The notes under the pieces were generated by a model. That model saw nothing but the letters and a program-made list of their open reading frames with translations, was not told the DNA's origin and ran no database searches. This document shows, piece after piece, positions 26,685 to 36,039 of a DNA stretch of 63,575 bases (positions are counted from its first letter, which is position 1; every line of letters begins with the position of its first letter). A program made the position numbers and the translations under genes. This stretch comes from Bacillus albus (GTDB lineage Bacteria > Bacillota > Bacilli > Bacillales > Bacillaceae_G), in contig NZ_MAOE01000123.1 in the NCBI RefSeq assembly GCF_001884185.1, positions 1-63,575 on the forward strand, written 5' to 3'.

Positions 26685-26725
26685 AAAAGAAAGCAATACA
26701 CTTATATATTGCTTTCTTTTTTATT
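26685..26725. terminator. bidirectional terminator
   Basis: AAAGAAAGCAATA with its complement forms a stem of about 13 bp, flanked by A-rich and T-rich tracts on either side. It serves the 42-aa gene (+) and the reductase gene (-). Confidence 0.85.
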
Positions 26726-26728
26726 TTT

Positions 26729-27673
26729 TCATACATCCAATTCTATTGCTGATTTGTTAAAGGTCATTTCTTCATACACTTTCAAATTTTGATATACCGC
26801 ACCCAATAATGGTGCTTCTATAGAAAATTGTTTTGCTACATCTAGTAAGTATCTTTGTAAGTGCTCACCTTCAATGAACGAACCTTTTTCCATATCACGC
26901 TGCATCGATGACTTCATATCATATGAAATTTTATCAATTGTTTTCATATGTTCTTGGGCAATACCATCCTTAACTGGAGCTTTCATAGATCTCATGATTT
27001 GCACACATTCTTCAAATAAGTTTTGGATAAAAGCGCGTCCACCTTCGCTTTCACGAATCGGTCCTATCGGTGCCCGCATTAATGTCGTCACACCCGACAT
27101 TACAGTAATAAATAAATATTTATGCCACATATCTTGCATAATGTTTTCACTTAAAACAAAGCTAGATTTCGTACCTGTAAATGCTTTAGCAATATGCTTT
27201 ATTCTCTCTGTATCTTGAGGCTTCATTTCTCCAAACACAAGTCTATTTGCAGCACTCGTCTGTACAATCTCTCCTTGATCGTTTAACGTCGTCTCTATAA
27301 AGCATAAACCGCCAATCACTTTCTCATCACCAAATTCTTTTTGTAATAGTGATACATGTGCGATACCATTTAGTAATGGAATGATGATAGTTTTTTCACC
27401 TACAAACGGCTTCAAATCTTGCATTGCCTCGTTTAAGTGATACGCTTTTGTTGAAAATAAAATAACATCAAATGGAGAAGTTCGATCTTCTTTCGTTATT
27501 AATTTCGGTTGAAAGGAAAAATCTCCGTTAACACTTCGGATTACAAGTCCCCTTTCCTCCAATTGTTTTTTCCGTTTACTACGAACAAGAAACGTAACAT
27601 CTTCTCCCTTTTCTACTAAGCGACCTCCAAAAAAGCCTCCAACGCCACCAGCTCCTAATACTAAAATACGCAT
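26729..27673 (-). CDS. 2-dehydropantoate 2-reductase family protein
   Basis: NADPH-dependent ketopantoate reductase fold, 314 residues. The N-terminal Rossmann motif is LGAGGVGGFFGG at 6-17. The catalytic-type lysine lies in MWHKYLFIT near residue 180, and NGI in LLNGIAH near 102 is also typical. The C-terminal domain has the ketopantoate reductase helices (SSMQRDMEKG, EGEHLQRYL). Bacilli often carry two PanE paralogues, and this copy is not beside panB or panC, so a role in pantothenate synthesis is likely but not certain. Confidence 0.85.
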   Translation of the reverse strand: MRILVLGAGGVGGFFGGRLVEKGEDVTFLVRSKRKKQLEERGLVIRSVNGDFSFQPKLITKEDRTSPFDVILFSTKAYHLNEAMQDLKPFVGEKTIIIPLLNGIAHVSLLQKEFGDEKVIGGLCFIETTLNDQGEIVQTSAANRLVFGEMKPQDTERIKHIAKAFTGTKSSFVLSENIMQDMWHKYLFITVMSGVTTLMRAPIGPIRESEGGRAFIQNLFEECVQIMRSMKAPVKDGIAQEHMKTIDKISYDMKSSMQRDMEKGSFIEGEHLQRYLLDVAKQFSIEAPLLGAVYQNLKVYEEMTFNKSAIELDV

Positions 27674-27848
27674 ACAACATCCCCCTTTTCAAAATACAAT
27701 TTTATAACTTTTCGTATACATAACATTATACATGTCCCCTACTAAATAAGCTGAATTTCCATACTTAATCAAGTGTAAAACAGTGGTTATTTTCAAATAA
27801 ATTTGGGCATGTTGTTTTTATAGCATATATGAAAAGGAAATAATGTAA

Positions 27849-29324
27849 ATGGAGGCAATACAAACAATCGAGGAAAAGGATGTAACAACAGCTATATTTC
27901 AATTTATATTCCCGTTTTCTTTTAAAACTGGATATGAACAAAATATGTTCCCCTTCTTACAGAAAAATGACTTTCACCCTTTTCGACTCGATCATCTTGA
28001 AAATGAAAATACATACTATGGAAAGTTTCAAGTTTCACATCAAAATATGGAAGCATATTATCTTTCATTTACAAATAAAATACTCTTTCCTCACTCAGAG
28101 CATCAAAAAGGATTGCAGCGCTATTCTAAAGACCTTAACTTAACTGGACATTTAACAACAAATCTTATTTCCGTTCCATTTAAGATTCATTCTATTGACG
28201 TAACACTTTGTCCTTATGAGCTTGGCTTCTTAACAATCCGGACAGAAGTAGAAACCGCACCAAACATGACATTATCAGAAGCGATTGAATTCGCCGCCCG
28301 CTTCCGTGTACTTGAAACTAAAAATGATACAAACGAGACTATTTGTATTGAATGTAATGGAAAAAAATATTCACAAGTTGAAAAATTCATTTTTGGTTAT
28401 TTATTTCATGGTGTAACTGATTTCTTTGAAAAGAAGAGATTAAGAAGTTCATACTTTCAAACCTTCCCTTTCTTCGAAGACCAAAGAATGTACGTCCAAA
28501 CTTTATTGTCACTAAAAGAAGGTATGGAACTTAATGAAGTGGATGTTTATCGTACTTCTAGTCTTTCCGGATTAACAAGTGATGGTAAGCCATATGTGAG
28601 TGCAAATAACCTTCCTTACATTCATGACTATTTAAAAAAACACGCTTACCAGAGATGGGCTCCAAATCGTTATTTCATAATGGAAGAACATATTTTTACA
28701 TGTGTAACAAATGAAGGAGAACGCGAATTTACTAAACTTGCGAGTCAAATGTATGGGGAGTTTTATTACGCTTTATTATTAAATCTATTTCATAAAGTTG
28801 TTTTATTAAAAATGGCAAACGCTTATGCTGAACTAAACATTGAACAAGATACAAATGAAATAGAGAAATTAATTTATTCAATCAATTCGTTTACAGCGAA
28901 TTACTTTTCTTTAGAGCTAGTATCCCAGTCACAAAGTGAAGATATTTTCTTTCGCTTAAGAAAGCTTTTTAATATTGAGATACTATACTCAAATGCAAAA
29001 CAAAATCTTGATAGTTTGTTTAAATATCAAGAAAATGTCGCTTCCAAAAAAGATAGCCTTTTATTATTAATTTTAACGCTCTACTCTGTAGTGGGCCAAA
29101 TGTTAGGGTTTACTATGATTGACCTTTTAAGAAACACCGATTCAAACAAAATATCGTCACCTCTTGAATTTTTCGCTCTATTAATTGCGATTAGCGGCAT
29201 TGTCATTTCACTTATTTTAGGAGCCCAAAGTTTATACCAATGGGGTCTACAACATAAACGAAGAAAAGCTTGGGTAAAACAAACTGTACTTTCTGCCGTT
29301 AAAGAGAAAGAAGATAAAAATTAA
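27849..29324 (+). CDS. hypothetical protein with two C-terminal membrane helices (491 aa)
   Basis: Not recognised. Residues 1-400 are soluble and rich in aromatic residues (FPFSFKTGYEQNMFPFL, YFQTFPFFEDQRMYVQTLL). A helical region at about 350-410 leads into two hydrophobic helices near 410-430 and 448-468, followed by a basic tail (QHKRRKAWVKQ). This layout recalls CorA-like proteins, in which a large cytosolic domain precedes two C-terminal helices, but the CorA GMN motif is absent. The start at 27849 has AAAAGGAAA upstream. It is transcribed alone, divergent from the reductase gene. Confidence 0.7.
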   Translation: MEAIQTIEEKDVTTAIFQFIFPFSFKTGYEQNMFPFLQKNDFHPFRLDHLENENTYYGKFQVSHQNMEAYYLSFTNKILFPHSEHQKGLQRYSKDLNLTGHLTTNLISVPFKIHSIDVTLCPYELGFLTIRTEVETAPNMTLSEAIEFAARFRVLETKNDTNETICIECNGKKYSQVEKFIFGYLFHGVTDFFEKKRLRSSYFQTFPFFEDQRMYVQTLLSLKEGMELNEVDVYRTSSLSGLTSDGKPYVSANNLPYIHDYLKKHAYQRWAPNRYFIMEEHIFTCVTNEGEREFTKLASQMYGEFYYALLLNLFHKVVLLKMANAYAELNIEQDTNEIEKLIYSINSFTANYFSLELVSQSQSEDIFFRLRKLFNIEILYSNAKQNLDSLFKYQENVASKKDSLLLLILTLYSVVGQMLGFTMIDLLRNTDSNKISSPLEFFALLIAISGIVISLILGAQSLYQWGLQHKRRKAWVKQTVLSAVKEKEDKN

Positions 29325-29371
29325 AGAAGATTATTTTCAAATTCTTGGCCCGCTGCAGTAAGTGAAATTTT

Positions 29372-29478
29372 TATCAGCGATTTTCCGATTATATCGGCGC
29401 AACTCGAAATATATCAGCGATTTTTAAGATATATCAGCGCAACTCAAAATATATCAGCGATTTTTTTAATATATCGAC
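29372..29478. repeat. tandem array of 20-bp repeats
   Basis: Five consecutive 20-bp units start at 29372, 29392, 29412, 29432 and 29452, with a partial sixth at 29472. All begin TATC(A/G)GCG. Two versions alternate: TATCAGCGATTTTT-type and TATCAGCGCAACTC-type, giving a 40-bp super-period. It is intergenic, between convergent genes. Confidence 0.9.
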
Positions 29479-29520
29479 TTACCGACAAAAACCGACAAAT
29501 AACAGGACCGTATAATAAAA

Positions 29521-29558
29521 AAAGGGTGCTCCAAAATTAAACTTGGAGTACCCCTTTT
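29521..29558 (-). terminator. terminator of trhO
   Basis: AAAGGGTGCTCCAA pairs with TTGGAGTACCCCTTTT (one mismatch). The minus-strand T tract is TTTTTTTATT. Confidence 0.85.
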
Positions 29559-29574
29559 ATTATACGAATTCAGT

Positions 29575-30534
29575 TTACTTCCCTGCTTCGATTTGCTCTA
29601 ATGCAGCAGCTACTTGCTCTTCAGTTAATTCATGTTGTATTACGTAGCGGTTACGTGGGCTTACACGACATTCATGAGAACATGCACGTAAATATTTCGC
29701 TTCGTTTTCTTCAGAACATAAAATTTTCTTATTACATTCTGGATTTGAACAGTTTACATAGCGCTCACAAGGTTCACCTGAGAAGTGGTCTTTACCAACG
29801 ATAACATGTTCTTTTTGGTTTACTGGTACAGCAATACGCTCATCGAATACGTAACATTGTCCATCCCAAAGCTCACCTTGTACTTCTGGGTCTTTACCGT
29901 ACGTTACAATACCGCCGTGAAGCTGGCTTACATCTTCGTAACCTTCACGAACTAACCAACCAGAGAACTTCTCACAACGAATTCCGCCTGTACAATAAGT
30001 TAAAATCTTTTTGCCTTCAAGTACTTCTTTATTTTCGCGAATCCAATCTGGTAATTCACGGAATGATTCGATATCAGGTTTAATCGCGCCTTTGAAGTGA
30101 CCTAAATCAAATTCATAATCATTTCGTGCATCAATGATAACTGTATCTTCTTGTTTCATTGCTTCATAAAAATCTTTTGGCTCTAAATACTTACCTGTGA
30201 TTTCGTGTGGGTTAATGTCATCTTCTAGACGAAGTGTAACTAACTCTGGACGAGGGCGCACGTGCATTTTCTTGAATGCATGACCATCAGCTTCATCTAT
30301 TTTAAATACGATACCATCAAAACGTGGATCGTTGTTCATAGCTTCCATGTATTTCTCTGTTTGTTCTACAGTACCAGAACAAGTTCCATTAATACCTTCT
30401 TTTGCTACAAGAATTCTACCTTTTAATTCAAGTGAATTACAAAATGCTAAATGCTCTACCGCGAATTCTTCTGGGTTTTCAATTGTTGTGTACATGTAAT
30501 ATAGTAATACTCTATATGGTTTTGTAGTTGCCAA
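29575..30534 (-). CDS. trhO: tRNA uridine(34) hydroxylase, rhodanese family
   Basis: Oxygen-dependent enzyme that hydroxylates U34 of tRNA to 5-hydroxyuridine (TrhO/YceA family; YbfQ in B. subtilis). It has 319 residues: an N-terminal acylphosphatase-like domain, a central rhodanese domain with the active loop CTGGIRCE (C181 to C187), and a Cys-rich C-terminus with about six Cys ([18 protein letters not shown]) that probably binds zinc. This C-terminal extension is normal in Bacillus members. It is a single-gene unit. The ATG start at 30534 has only a modest Shine-Dalgarno. Confidence 0.92.
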   Translation of the reverse strand: MATTKPYRVLLYYMYTTIENPEEFAVEHLAFCNSLELKGRILVAKEGINGTCSGTVEQTEKYMEAMNNDPRFDGIVFKIDEADGHAFKKMHVRPRPELVTLRLEDDINPHEITGKYLEPKDFYEAMKQEDTVIIDARNDYEFDLGHFKGAIKPDIESFRELPDWIRENKEVLEGKKILTYCTGGIRCEKFSGWLVREGYEDVSQLHGGIVTYGKDPEVQGELWDGQCYVFDERIAVPVNQKEHVIVGKDHFSGEPCERYVNCSNPECNKKILCSEENEAKYLRACSHECRVSPRNRYVIQHELTEEQVAAALEQIEAGK

Positions 30535-30886
30535 TGTATTTCTACCACCTATCTAATTTTTAAAATCATGTATAAGTTAACGTTCATATCAAAACATATA
30601 TAATAAGAAAATGAATCCCATTTTCTTTTCTTTATACTATTTTCTATCAGTTAACAAAAATAAAAAACAAGATTACACACCAAAACACTATGGTTATGTT
30701 GCAATCCCAATATATTATATATCATACAAATGCAATTCCATCAATTAATATGCTATATTATCGGCTTTATGTTCACATAAATTTCAAAAATAGCCCTTTA
30801 ATTTATTATCTTCCCCCTTATCTATAAACCATAAACTTCCAAAAGTTTTTCGCATCGTCACACCATTCATTGCACAAAGGCATATA

Positions 30887-30904
30887 ATTTGCACTGAGGA
30901 AACA
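30887..30904 (+). promoter_or_regulatory. MntR-box-like operator of mntH
   Basis: AATTTGCACTGAGGAAAC resembles the DtxR/MntR consensus (TTTGCCTNAGGGAAA-like). It overlaps a TATAAT at 30883-30888. It lies 110 bp before mntH; manganese-dependent repression by MntR is known for mntH in bacilli. The rest of the 478-bp spacer (30535-31012) shows nothing else I can name. Confidence 0.55.
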
Positions 30905-31012
30905 TTTATGTTCAAATAAAAATATCAACAATACATTTAAATGTATTGAAATAATGCATAAGAATAAATACAATAATTTCATCATGTTAACATTTTAAAG
31001 GGGAAAACGACT

Positions 31013-32308
31013 ATGAATAAAGATATATCAAAAGATGAACAAGTCCCTTCTCAAAGTACAACTGTTCAATCAGCGCATTTAGCATTAAGCGGACAAACGA
31101 AAGGTTTAAAAAGACTATTACCCTTTTTAGGTCCTGCTTTCATCGCTTCAGTCGCTTATATTGATCCTGGCAATTTCGCGACAAATATTGCTGCTGGATC
31201 ACAATATGGATATTTATTACTCTGGGTAATTCTCGCTTCTAATTTAATGGCTGTATTAATCCAAACTTTATCAGCTAAATTAGGAATCGCTACAGGCAGA
31301 AACCTTCCTGAAATAGCTCGCGAGAACTTCCCAAAACCTGTTTCCATCGGCTTATGGATACAAGGTGAACTCGTTATTATGGCTACTGATTTAGCTGAAT
31401 TTATCGGGGCAGCACTCGGATTGTATTTATTATTTGGAATTCCGATGCTACCTGCCGCTTTAATTACAGCAGTTGGATCATTTATTATTCTTGAGTTTCA
31501 ACGCAGAGGATTTCGTCCATTAGAAGCTATCATAACAGGAATGATTTTCATCGTTGTTATCGCTTTTGGTGTACAAGTCTTTTATGCAAAACCGGAATTA
31601 AGTCCTCTACTTTCAGGGCTCTTCATTCCAAAATTCCAAGGTGTAGACAGTATATTACTTGCAGCCGGAATTTTAGGTGCGACAGTTATGCCGCACGCAA
31701 TCTATTTACATTCCGCCTTAACACAGCGCCGCGTAGTCGGAACAAATGATGAACAAAAGAAAAAGATTTTCCGCTTCGAGTTTATTGATATTATTATCGC
31801 AATGGTTATCGCCGGAGCAATTAATGCAAGTATGTTAATTGTTGCTGCTGCACTATTCTTTAAAAATGGCTTACATGTTGAAGACCTTGATGTTGCTTTT
31901 AACCAGTTTAGTACTTTAGTCGGCCCTGTATCAGCTGCTTTATTTGGAATTGGGCTCTTATCAGCTGGACTATCTAGCTCTTCTGTCGGTACAATGTCAG
32001 GCGATATAATAATGCAAGGTTTCATTCGAATGCATATTCCGTTATATTTACGACGTTTTATTACAATGATTCCACCATTAGTAATTATCGCTTTAGGTGT
32101 AAATCCAACTTACGCTCTAGTCATGAGCCAAGTCGTCTTATCATTCGGTATTGCTTTTGCATTAGTACCACTGATTATGTTTACAAGCAGCAAAAAAATT
32201 ATGGGTGCACTCGTTAACCACCGCATAACAACTTTTATCGCTTGGATTATTGCTGCACTTGTTATCATTTTAAATATTTTCTTACTGTATCAAACATTTG
32301 TAGGTTAA
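31013..32308 (+). CDS. mntH: Nramp manganese/divalent metal transporter
   Basis: Proton-coupled importer of Mn(II), 431 residues, about eleven helices after a 40-residue hydrophilic N-terminus. The Nramp metal-binding motifs are intact: DPGN in YIDPGNFATNI (helix 1) and MPH in ATVMPHAIYLHS (helix 6). The cytosolic loop contains the RRVVGTNDEQKKK stretch. AAAGGGG lies before the ATG. A strong terminator follows. The MntR-like box upstream fits repression at high manganese. Confidence 0.95.
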   Translation: MNKDISKDEQVPSQSTTVQSAHLALSGQTKGLKRLLPFLGPAFIASVAYIDPGNFATNIAAGSQYGYLLLWVILASNLMAVLIQTLSAKLGIATGRNLPEIARENFPKPVSIGLWIQGELVIMATDLAEFIGAALGLYLLFGIPMLPAALITAVGSFIILEFQRRGFRPLEAIITGMIFIVVIAFGVQVFYAKPELSPLLSGLFIPKFQGVDSILLAAGILGATVMPHAIYLHSALTQRRVVGTNDEQKKKIFRFEFIDIIIAMVIAGAINASMLIVAAALFFKNGLHVEDLDVAFNQFSTLVGPVSAALFGIGLLSAGLSSSSVGTMSGDIIMQGFIRMHIPLYLRRFITMIPPLVIIALGVNPTYALVMSQVVLSFGIAFALVPLIMFTSSKKIMGALVNHRITTFIAWIIAALVIILNIFLLYQTFVG

Positions 32309-33206
32309 TAAGAAAAGGTATTCCAATAATACTGGAATACCTTTTTACATTACTACTTATGTACGTACCTTTTTCCGGCATTATCACATCTTTCTCAGTT
32401 CGAAAGTACAGTGGTAATCCTTCCGAAAGAAAGATGCTCACCTTGGATGGATCCTGCCTTTGATGATGAATGTGCAAATGCGGCTCACTTGAACTTCCGG
32501 AGTTACCGACTTGAGCAAGAACCTCTCCTTCATTTACATGTTGGCCTTCCCTCACTTTAATCGATCCTTTCTTTAAATGAGCCAGAACCATAAATGTTCC
32601 TGATTCATCTAGTCGTAAATAAATATGATTCCCCGCCATTGACTGAAAATCATCCTCTCCTGGGACTACATCTTTTTCATCGTTATTGATAGATACAACT
32701 GTTCCAGAAGCTGGTGCCATTACTTCCGCTCCATATATTCCATAATCCTCTAACTTACTACTTTTCACTTCAGCAGGTGGAATAAGAATATCATATGCCC
32801 AACGTTCATTTGGTTTTATAACATGATAGTTCGTTTCTAATCGATCACCGCCCCATCCCACTAATGCTCGTTCATTCAAAGGAAAACGAACTACTGCTTT
32901 AGGATTCATAGAATGTACATCTGCTGGGTAAGCAAGTCCTCCTATGTTAGCAAACCACCCTAAAGGCCAAGCTCCCATTATAGAGAAAAGAACGATGAAG
33001 AGTAGCGCTCTATCTACTCGCTTTCTGAAAATGCCTTTCCACACAAAAAGTAACGCTGCTCCTATCAAAATAAAGATTGATACTATGCTAAAGGCTTGTA
33101 TACTCCACCAAAAAATGATTGATATAAAACCTTTAGCTAAATAAACTACACTCCAACTTATAATTAAAAACGCAACTAAAATTATTAATACATATTTCTT
33201 CCACAT
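32265..33206 (-). CDS. membrane-anchored M23 family peptidase
   Basis: Protein of 313 residues. Three or four hydrophobic helices occupy residues 1-100; the rest is an extracellular LytM/M23 domain. Visible motifs are APASGTVVSI, AHL in FMVLAHLKKGS, GEVLAQVGNSGSSSEPHLHIH with the HxH zinc ligands, and AYD in NERWAYDIL in place of the usual HxGxD. The family cleaves peptidoglycan cross-bridges. The last ~15 codons overlap the mntH 3' end by 44 bp and read through the mntH terminator. It lies 82 bp downstream of the histidine kinase on the same strand, so it may be controlled by that system. Confidence 0.82.
   Translation of the reverse strand: MWKKYVLIILVAFLIISWSVVYLAKGFISIIFWWSIQAFSIVSIFILIGAALLFVWKGIFRKRVDRALLFIVLFSIMGAWPLGWFANIGGLAYPADVHSMNPKAVVRFPLNERALVGWGGDRLETNYHVIKPNERWAYDILIPPAEVKSSKLEDYGIYGAEVMAPASGTVVSINNDEKDVVPGEDDFQSMAGNHIYLRLDESGTFMVLAHLKKGSIKVREGQHVNEGEVLAQVGNSGSSSEPHLHIHHQRQDPSKVSIFLSEGLPLYFRTEKDVIMPEKGTYISSNVKRYSSIIGIPFLINLQMFDTVRKYLK
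32314..32345 (+). terminator. terminator of mntH
   Basis: AAAGGTATTCCA pairs with TGGAATACCTTT, then TTTTTACATT. It lies inside the 3' coding end of the convergent M23 gene. Confidence 0.85.
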
Positions 33207-33288
33207 GTTGTATCCCCACTCTCATATCTTTGTTCTACATGATACGAAGTGAAAATTACGACATATAAAAGAAATACTTACGACTTTC

Positions 33289-34356
33289 TTACAATTCTTT
33301 ATAATGCGGTAAGACGATAGTGAAAACAGTTTCTTTCTCGTTACTGCATACAGTGATATCTCCTTTATGAAGCTCTGCTATACTTCTTGCAATTGCAAGT
33401 CCCATTCCTTTTCCACCCGTATGAGAGCTACGTGATTTTTCACCACGATAAAACTTTTCAAAAACGTAAGGAAGGTTCTCATTCGGAATACATTGTCCAA
33501 AATTTTTAATTTCTATTTCAACATTCATGTCACTTTTAGAAATTTGAATCAAAATCTGTTTTCCGTCTTTCCCGTACATAATACTATTACTAATTACATT
33601 TCCGAACAGCCTCACCATAAGCGCTACATCCATTTCCACATGTAACTCCTTATCACTATTAATACAAAAGCTCATATCGGCTTCATCTAGTTGTGGCACA
33701 AAATCAATCATGATTTGTTCAATGAACGCTTTCATATTTACTACACTTTTATGTAATTCAATCTCCCTATAATTTATTTGACAATATTGTAATAAATCAT
33801 CTACTTGATTTTTTAATTCATAACTTTTTCGCTTTAATATACTTACATACTGTTCACATTCTTCTCTATTTGAATGAAGCTGATTTCCTAACAGGTCCGC
33901 GTAACCGATTAGAGATGTTACAGGTGTTCGTAAGTCATGAGAAATATTGCTAATCATTTCATTTTTCGTTTCCTGCGATTTTTTTTCATTTTCGATAGAC
34001 TCTTTTAAACCTTTAGCCATTCTATTAACATTCGCTGCTAATTCACCAATCTCGTCATTTTTTGAAATAGGTATATGTATTTCCAAATTACCACTACTTA
34101 TTTGCTTCACACTCTTGTTAATTTCAGATAATCTTTTCATCATTGTTTTTGTCATGAATGCAAAATATATCGTAGTAAAAGTTAAAAAAGCTATTAAATA
34201 TAACAATGAATATTTTTCCTCTAATCCGGTAACTTGACTATATATATTTCCAACTACAATTTGAAACGCTATTATACTTACAGTTGCTAACATAATGCTA
34301 CATATGAATGCGGTAAAAAACTTAGCTCTAATGCCTTGTAATGATTTAATCTTCAA
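33289..34356 (-). CDS. sensor histidine kinase
   Basis: Membrane kinase of about 355 residues. Two hydrophobic helices (TAFICSIMLATVSIIAF and LLYLIAFLTFTTIYFAF) flank a very short external loop of about 15 residues, followed by a HAMP domain. The phosphorylated histidine is in ISNISHDLRTPVTSL, and the ATPase N box is FGNVISNSIMYG, with G boxes ENFGQCIP-like and GGKGMGLAI. The short sensor loop is typical of intramembrane-sensing or VanS-like kinases. The frame is open to 34416, but TTG 34356, with GGGGAG upstream and an 11-bp overlap with the regulator gene, is the more likely start. Confidence 0.88.
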   Translation of the reverse strand: MKIKSLQGIRAKFFTAFICSIMLATVSIIAFQIVVGNIYSQVTGLEEKYSLLYLIAFLTFTTIYFAFMTKTMMKRLSEINKSVKQISSGNLEIHIPISKNDEIGELAANVNRMAKGLKESIENEKKSQETKNEMISNISHDLRTPVTSLIGYADLLGNQLHSNREECEQYVSILKRKSYELKNQVDDLLQYCQINYREIELHKSVVNMKAFIEQIMIDFVPQLDEADMSFCINSDKELHVEMDVALMVRLFGNVISNSIMYGKDGKQILIQISKSDMNVEIEIKNFGQCIPNENLPYVFEKFYRGEKSRSSHTGGKGMGLAIARSIAELHKGDITVCSNEKETVFTIVLPHYKEL

Positions 34357-35044
34357 TTTTATATCCGACTCCCCAAACATTTTGAATAAACTTCGGTTCT
34401 TTTGGATTCTCTTCAATTTTATTTCTTAATCTTGCGATATGAACCATTACTGTATTATTACTTTCATAGGCTCTTTCTTTCCAAACGCTTTCATATATTT
34501 CTTCAATAGTAAAAACACGATTCTTTGCAGCTGCCATTAAGTACAAAATATCATATTCAGTTTTCGTAAGATTGATTGTTTCTCCGTATAACATTACTGT
34601 TCTAGACACTTCATCTATTTCTAAACCTCTAATGTTTATTTTCTTTTCTATTACTTGGACAGCATTTTGATTGAAATATGTATACCTTCTTAATTGAGCT
34701 TTCACTCTCGCTATAAATTCAATTGTACTAAACGGCTTCACAATATAATCATCTGCGCCAGTACTAAATCCAATTACTTTATCTACATCCGATGATTTTG
34801 CACTTAAAAACATAATTGGTAAACTATGTTTCTCTCTAATCCTTCTGCACAATTCTATCCCATCCATGTGTGGCATCATAATATCCAAAATAGCAAGTTG
34901 AATACTGTTATTATTTATAATTTCTAAAGCCTCTTCTCCGTTATGAGCACTTAAAACTTTAAAACCTTCTTGCATTAAATTTGCGTTAACAAATCGAACA
35001 ATATCTTGATCATCATCTACAATTAAAATTGAGTTTTTCTCCAT
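34346..35044 (-). CDS. OmpR/PhoB-family response regulator
   Basis: Two-domain regulator of 232 residues. The receiver domain has the acidic pair DDD (about 9-11), the phosphoacceptor in LAILDIMMPHMDG and the lysine in VKPFS. The C-terminal winged helix carries LTKTEYDILYLMA and VMVHIARLRNKIE. The start is ATG 35044 (MEKNSILIVDDD) with AAGAGG upstream; the longer frame to 35089 has no ribosome-binding site. It is encoded ahead of, and coupled to, the histidine kinase. It resembles VanR-type regulators; the adjacent M23 peptidase is a plausible target. Confidence 0.92.
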   Translation of the reverse strand: MEKNSILIVDDDQDIVRFVNANLMQEGFKVLSAHNGEEALEIINNNSIQLAILDIMMPHMDGIELCRRIREKHSLPIMFLSAKSSDVDKVIGFSTGADDYIVKPFSTIEFIARVKAQLRRYTYFNQNAVQVIEKKINIRGLEIDEVSRTVMLYGETINLTKTEYDILYLMAAAKNRVFTIEEIYESVWKERAYESNNTVMVHIARLRNKIEENPKEPKFIQNVWGVGYKIED

Positions 35045-35186
35045 ATACAAACCTCTTTTTGAAATATATTCCACAATCAATTTTATCACAAATCAAAACC
35101 ATACTTCCCTCTTGAATAATCTTTATTTTCAGACTAGATTATATAATAACAACACATTCTAGTTTCAAAAGAAATGGAGTGAAAGC

Positions 35187-35717
35187 ATGTTTCCTATATT
35201 GAAAACCGACCGACTCATTTTAAGAGAACTTACCGAAGAAGATGCACCGAGTATACTACAATGCTTCTCTAATACTGACGTACTGCGCTATTATGGCCAA
35301 AAACCATTACAAGATGTTGATCAAGTGAAACAAATTATTCATAACTTTAAACTGAGTTACAATGCAAGAAGCGGTATAAAGTGGGGAATTGAATTAAAAA
35401 ACAAGAAAGAACTCATTGGTACCATCGGTTTTCACGATTGGTCTTCTGAGCATAAACGGGCCAATTTAAGTTATGCCTTTTTCCCTGAATACTGGGGAAA
35501 AGGATATGCGACTGAAGCTGTTTCTGAGGTTATATCATACGGTTTCCATACCATTCACTTAAAGCGTATTGGGGCAATTGTATTTCTTGAAAATGAAGCT
35601 TCAAATAAGGTGCTATTAAAATTAGGATTTGAAAAAGAAGGCGTTCTAAAAAATTATATGTATCAAGATGATATCCCCTATGATACGAATTTTTATTCTT
35701 TATTAAAATCGGTTTAA
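35187..35717 (+). CDS. GNAT N-acetyltransferase (RimJ/RimL type)
   Basis: Acetyl-CoA-dependent transferase of 176 residues. It begins with the RimL signature LKTDRLILRELTEEDA, has a beta-bulge motif near WSSEHKRANLSYAF, an acetyl-CoA loop YWGKGYATEA at about 108-117, and NEASNKVLLKLGFEKEG near the end. Such enzymes acetylate protein N-termini or small molecules; the substrate is unknown. It is divergent from the response regulator gene and followed by a terminator at 35843-35884. Confidence 0.9.
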   Translation: MFPILKTDRLILRELTEEDAPSILQCFSNTDVLRYYGQKPLQDVDQVKQIIHNFKLSYNARSGIKWGIELKNKKELIGTIGFHDWSSEHKRANLSYAFFPEYWGKGYATEAVSEVISYGFHTIHLKRIGAIVFLENEASNKVLLKLGFEKEGVLKNYMYQDDIPYDTNFYSLLKSV

Positions 35718-35842
35718 TAGAAATTATGCGTAAAAACTCGTTTCAGGATAGTGGATCTTTAACGAAAGATGGGAAACCGAGCGTTTTTCATTTCTTAGAT
35801 CATCATACGACTGATGCGAAGTACAATAAATTATATAATTTT

Positions 35843-35884
35843 AAAAAGGGGCATGAGCATATTCTTACTCATATCCCTTTTTTA
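35843..35884 (+). terminator. terminator downstream of the RimL-type gene
   Basis: AAAAAGGGG and ATGAG pair with CTCAT and CCCTTTTTT across a 9-base loop. A run of T follows. It lies 125 bp after the gene. Confidence 0.7.
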
Positions 35885-36039
35885 CGTTCTTTTTCTGTTT
35901 TCGCAATGCTTTTGGAATGTATACACAGAAAAGTTGACTTTCCATGTAATCTCCCGTTATTGCATATGCTCTAGAACGAGATCCCCAACAAACATATCGA
36001 AACTCACAAACTAAACTTTTTAAAAGTTTTTCAACATCA

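Noticed and set aside
29372-29478. CRISPR array
   Set aside because: Units are contiguous 20-bp repeats without unique spacers, and no cas genes are nearby.
35726-35974. Plus-strand ORF (82 codons) after the RimL-type gene
   Set aside because: No ribosome-binding site, and it passes through the terminator at 35843-35884. The first 40 residues (KDGKPSVFHFLDHH) look somewhat protein-like, so it may be a remnant, but it cannot be supported as a gene.
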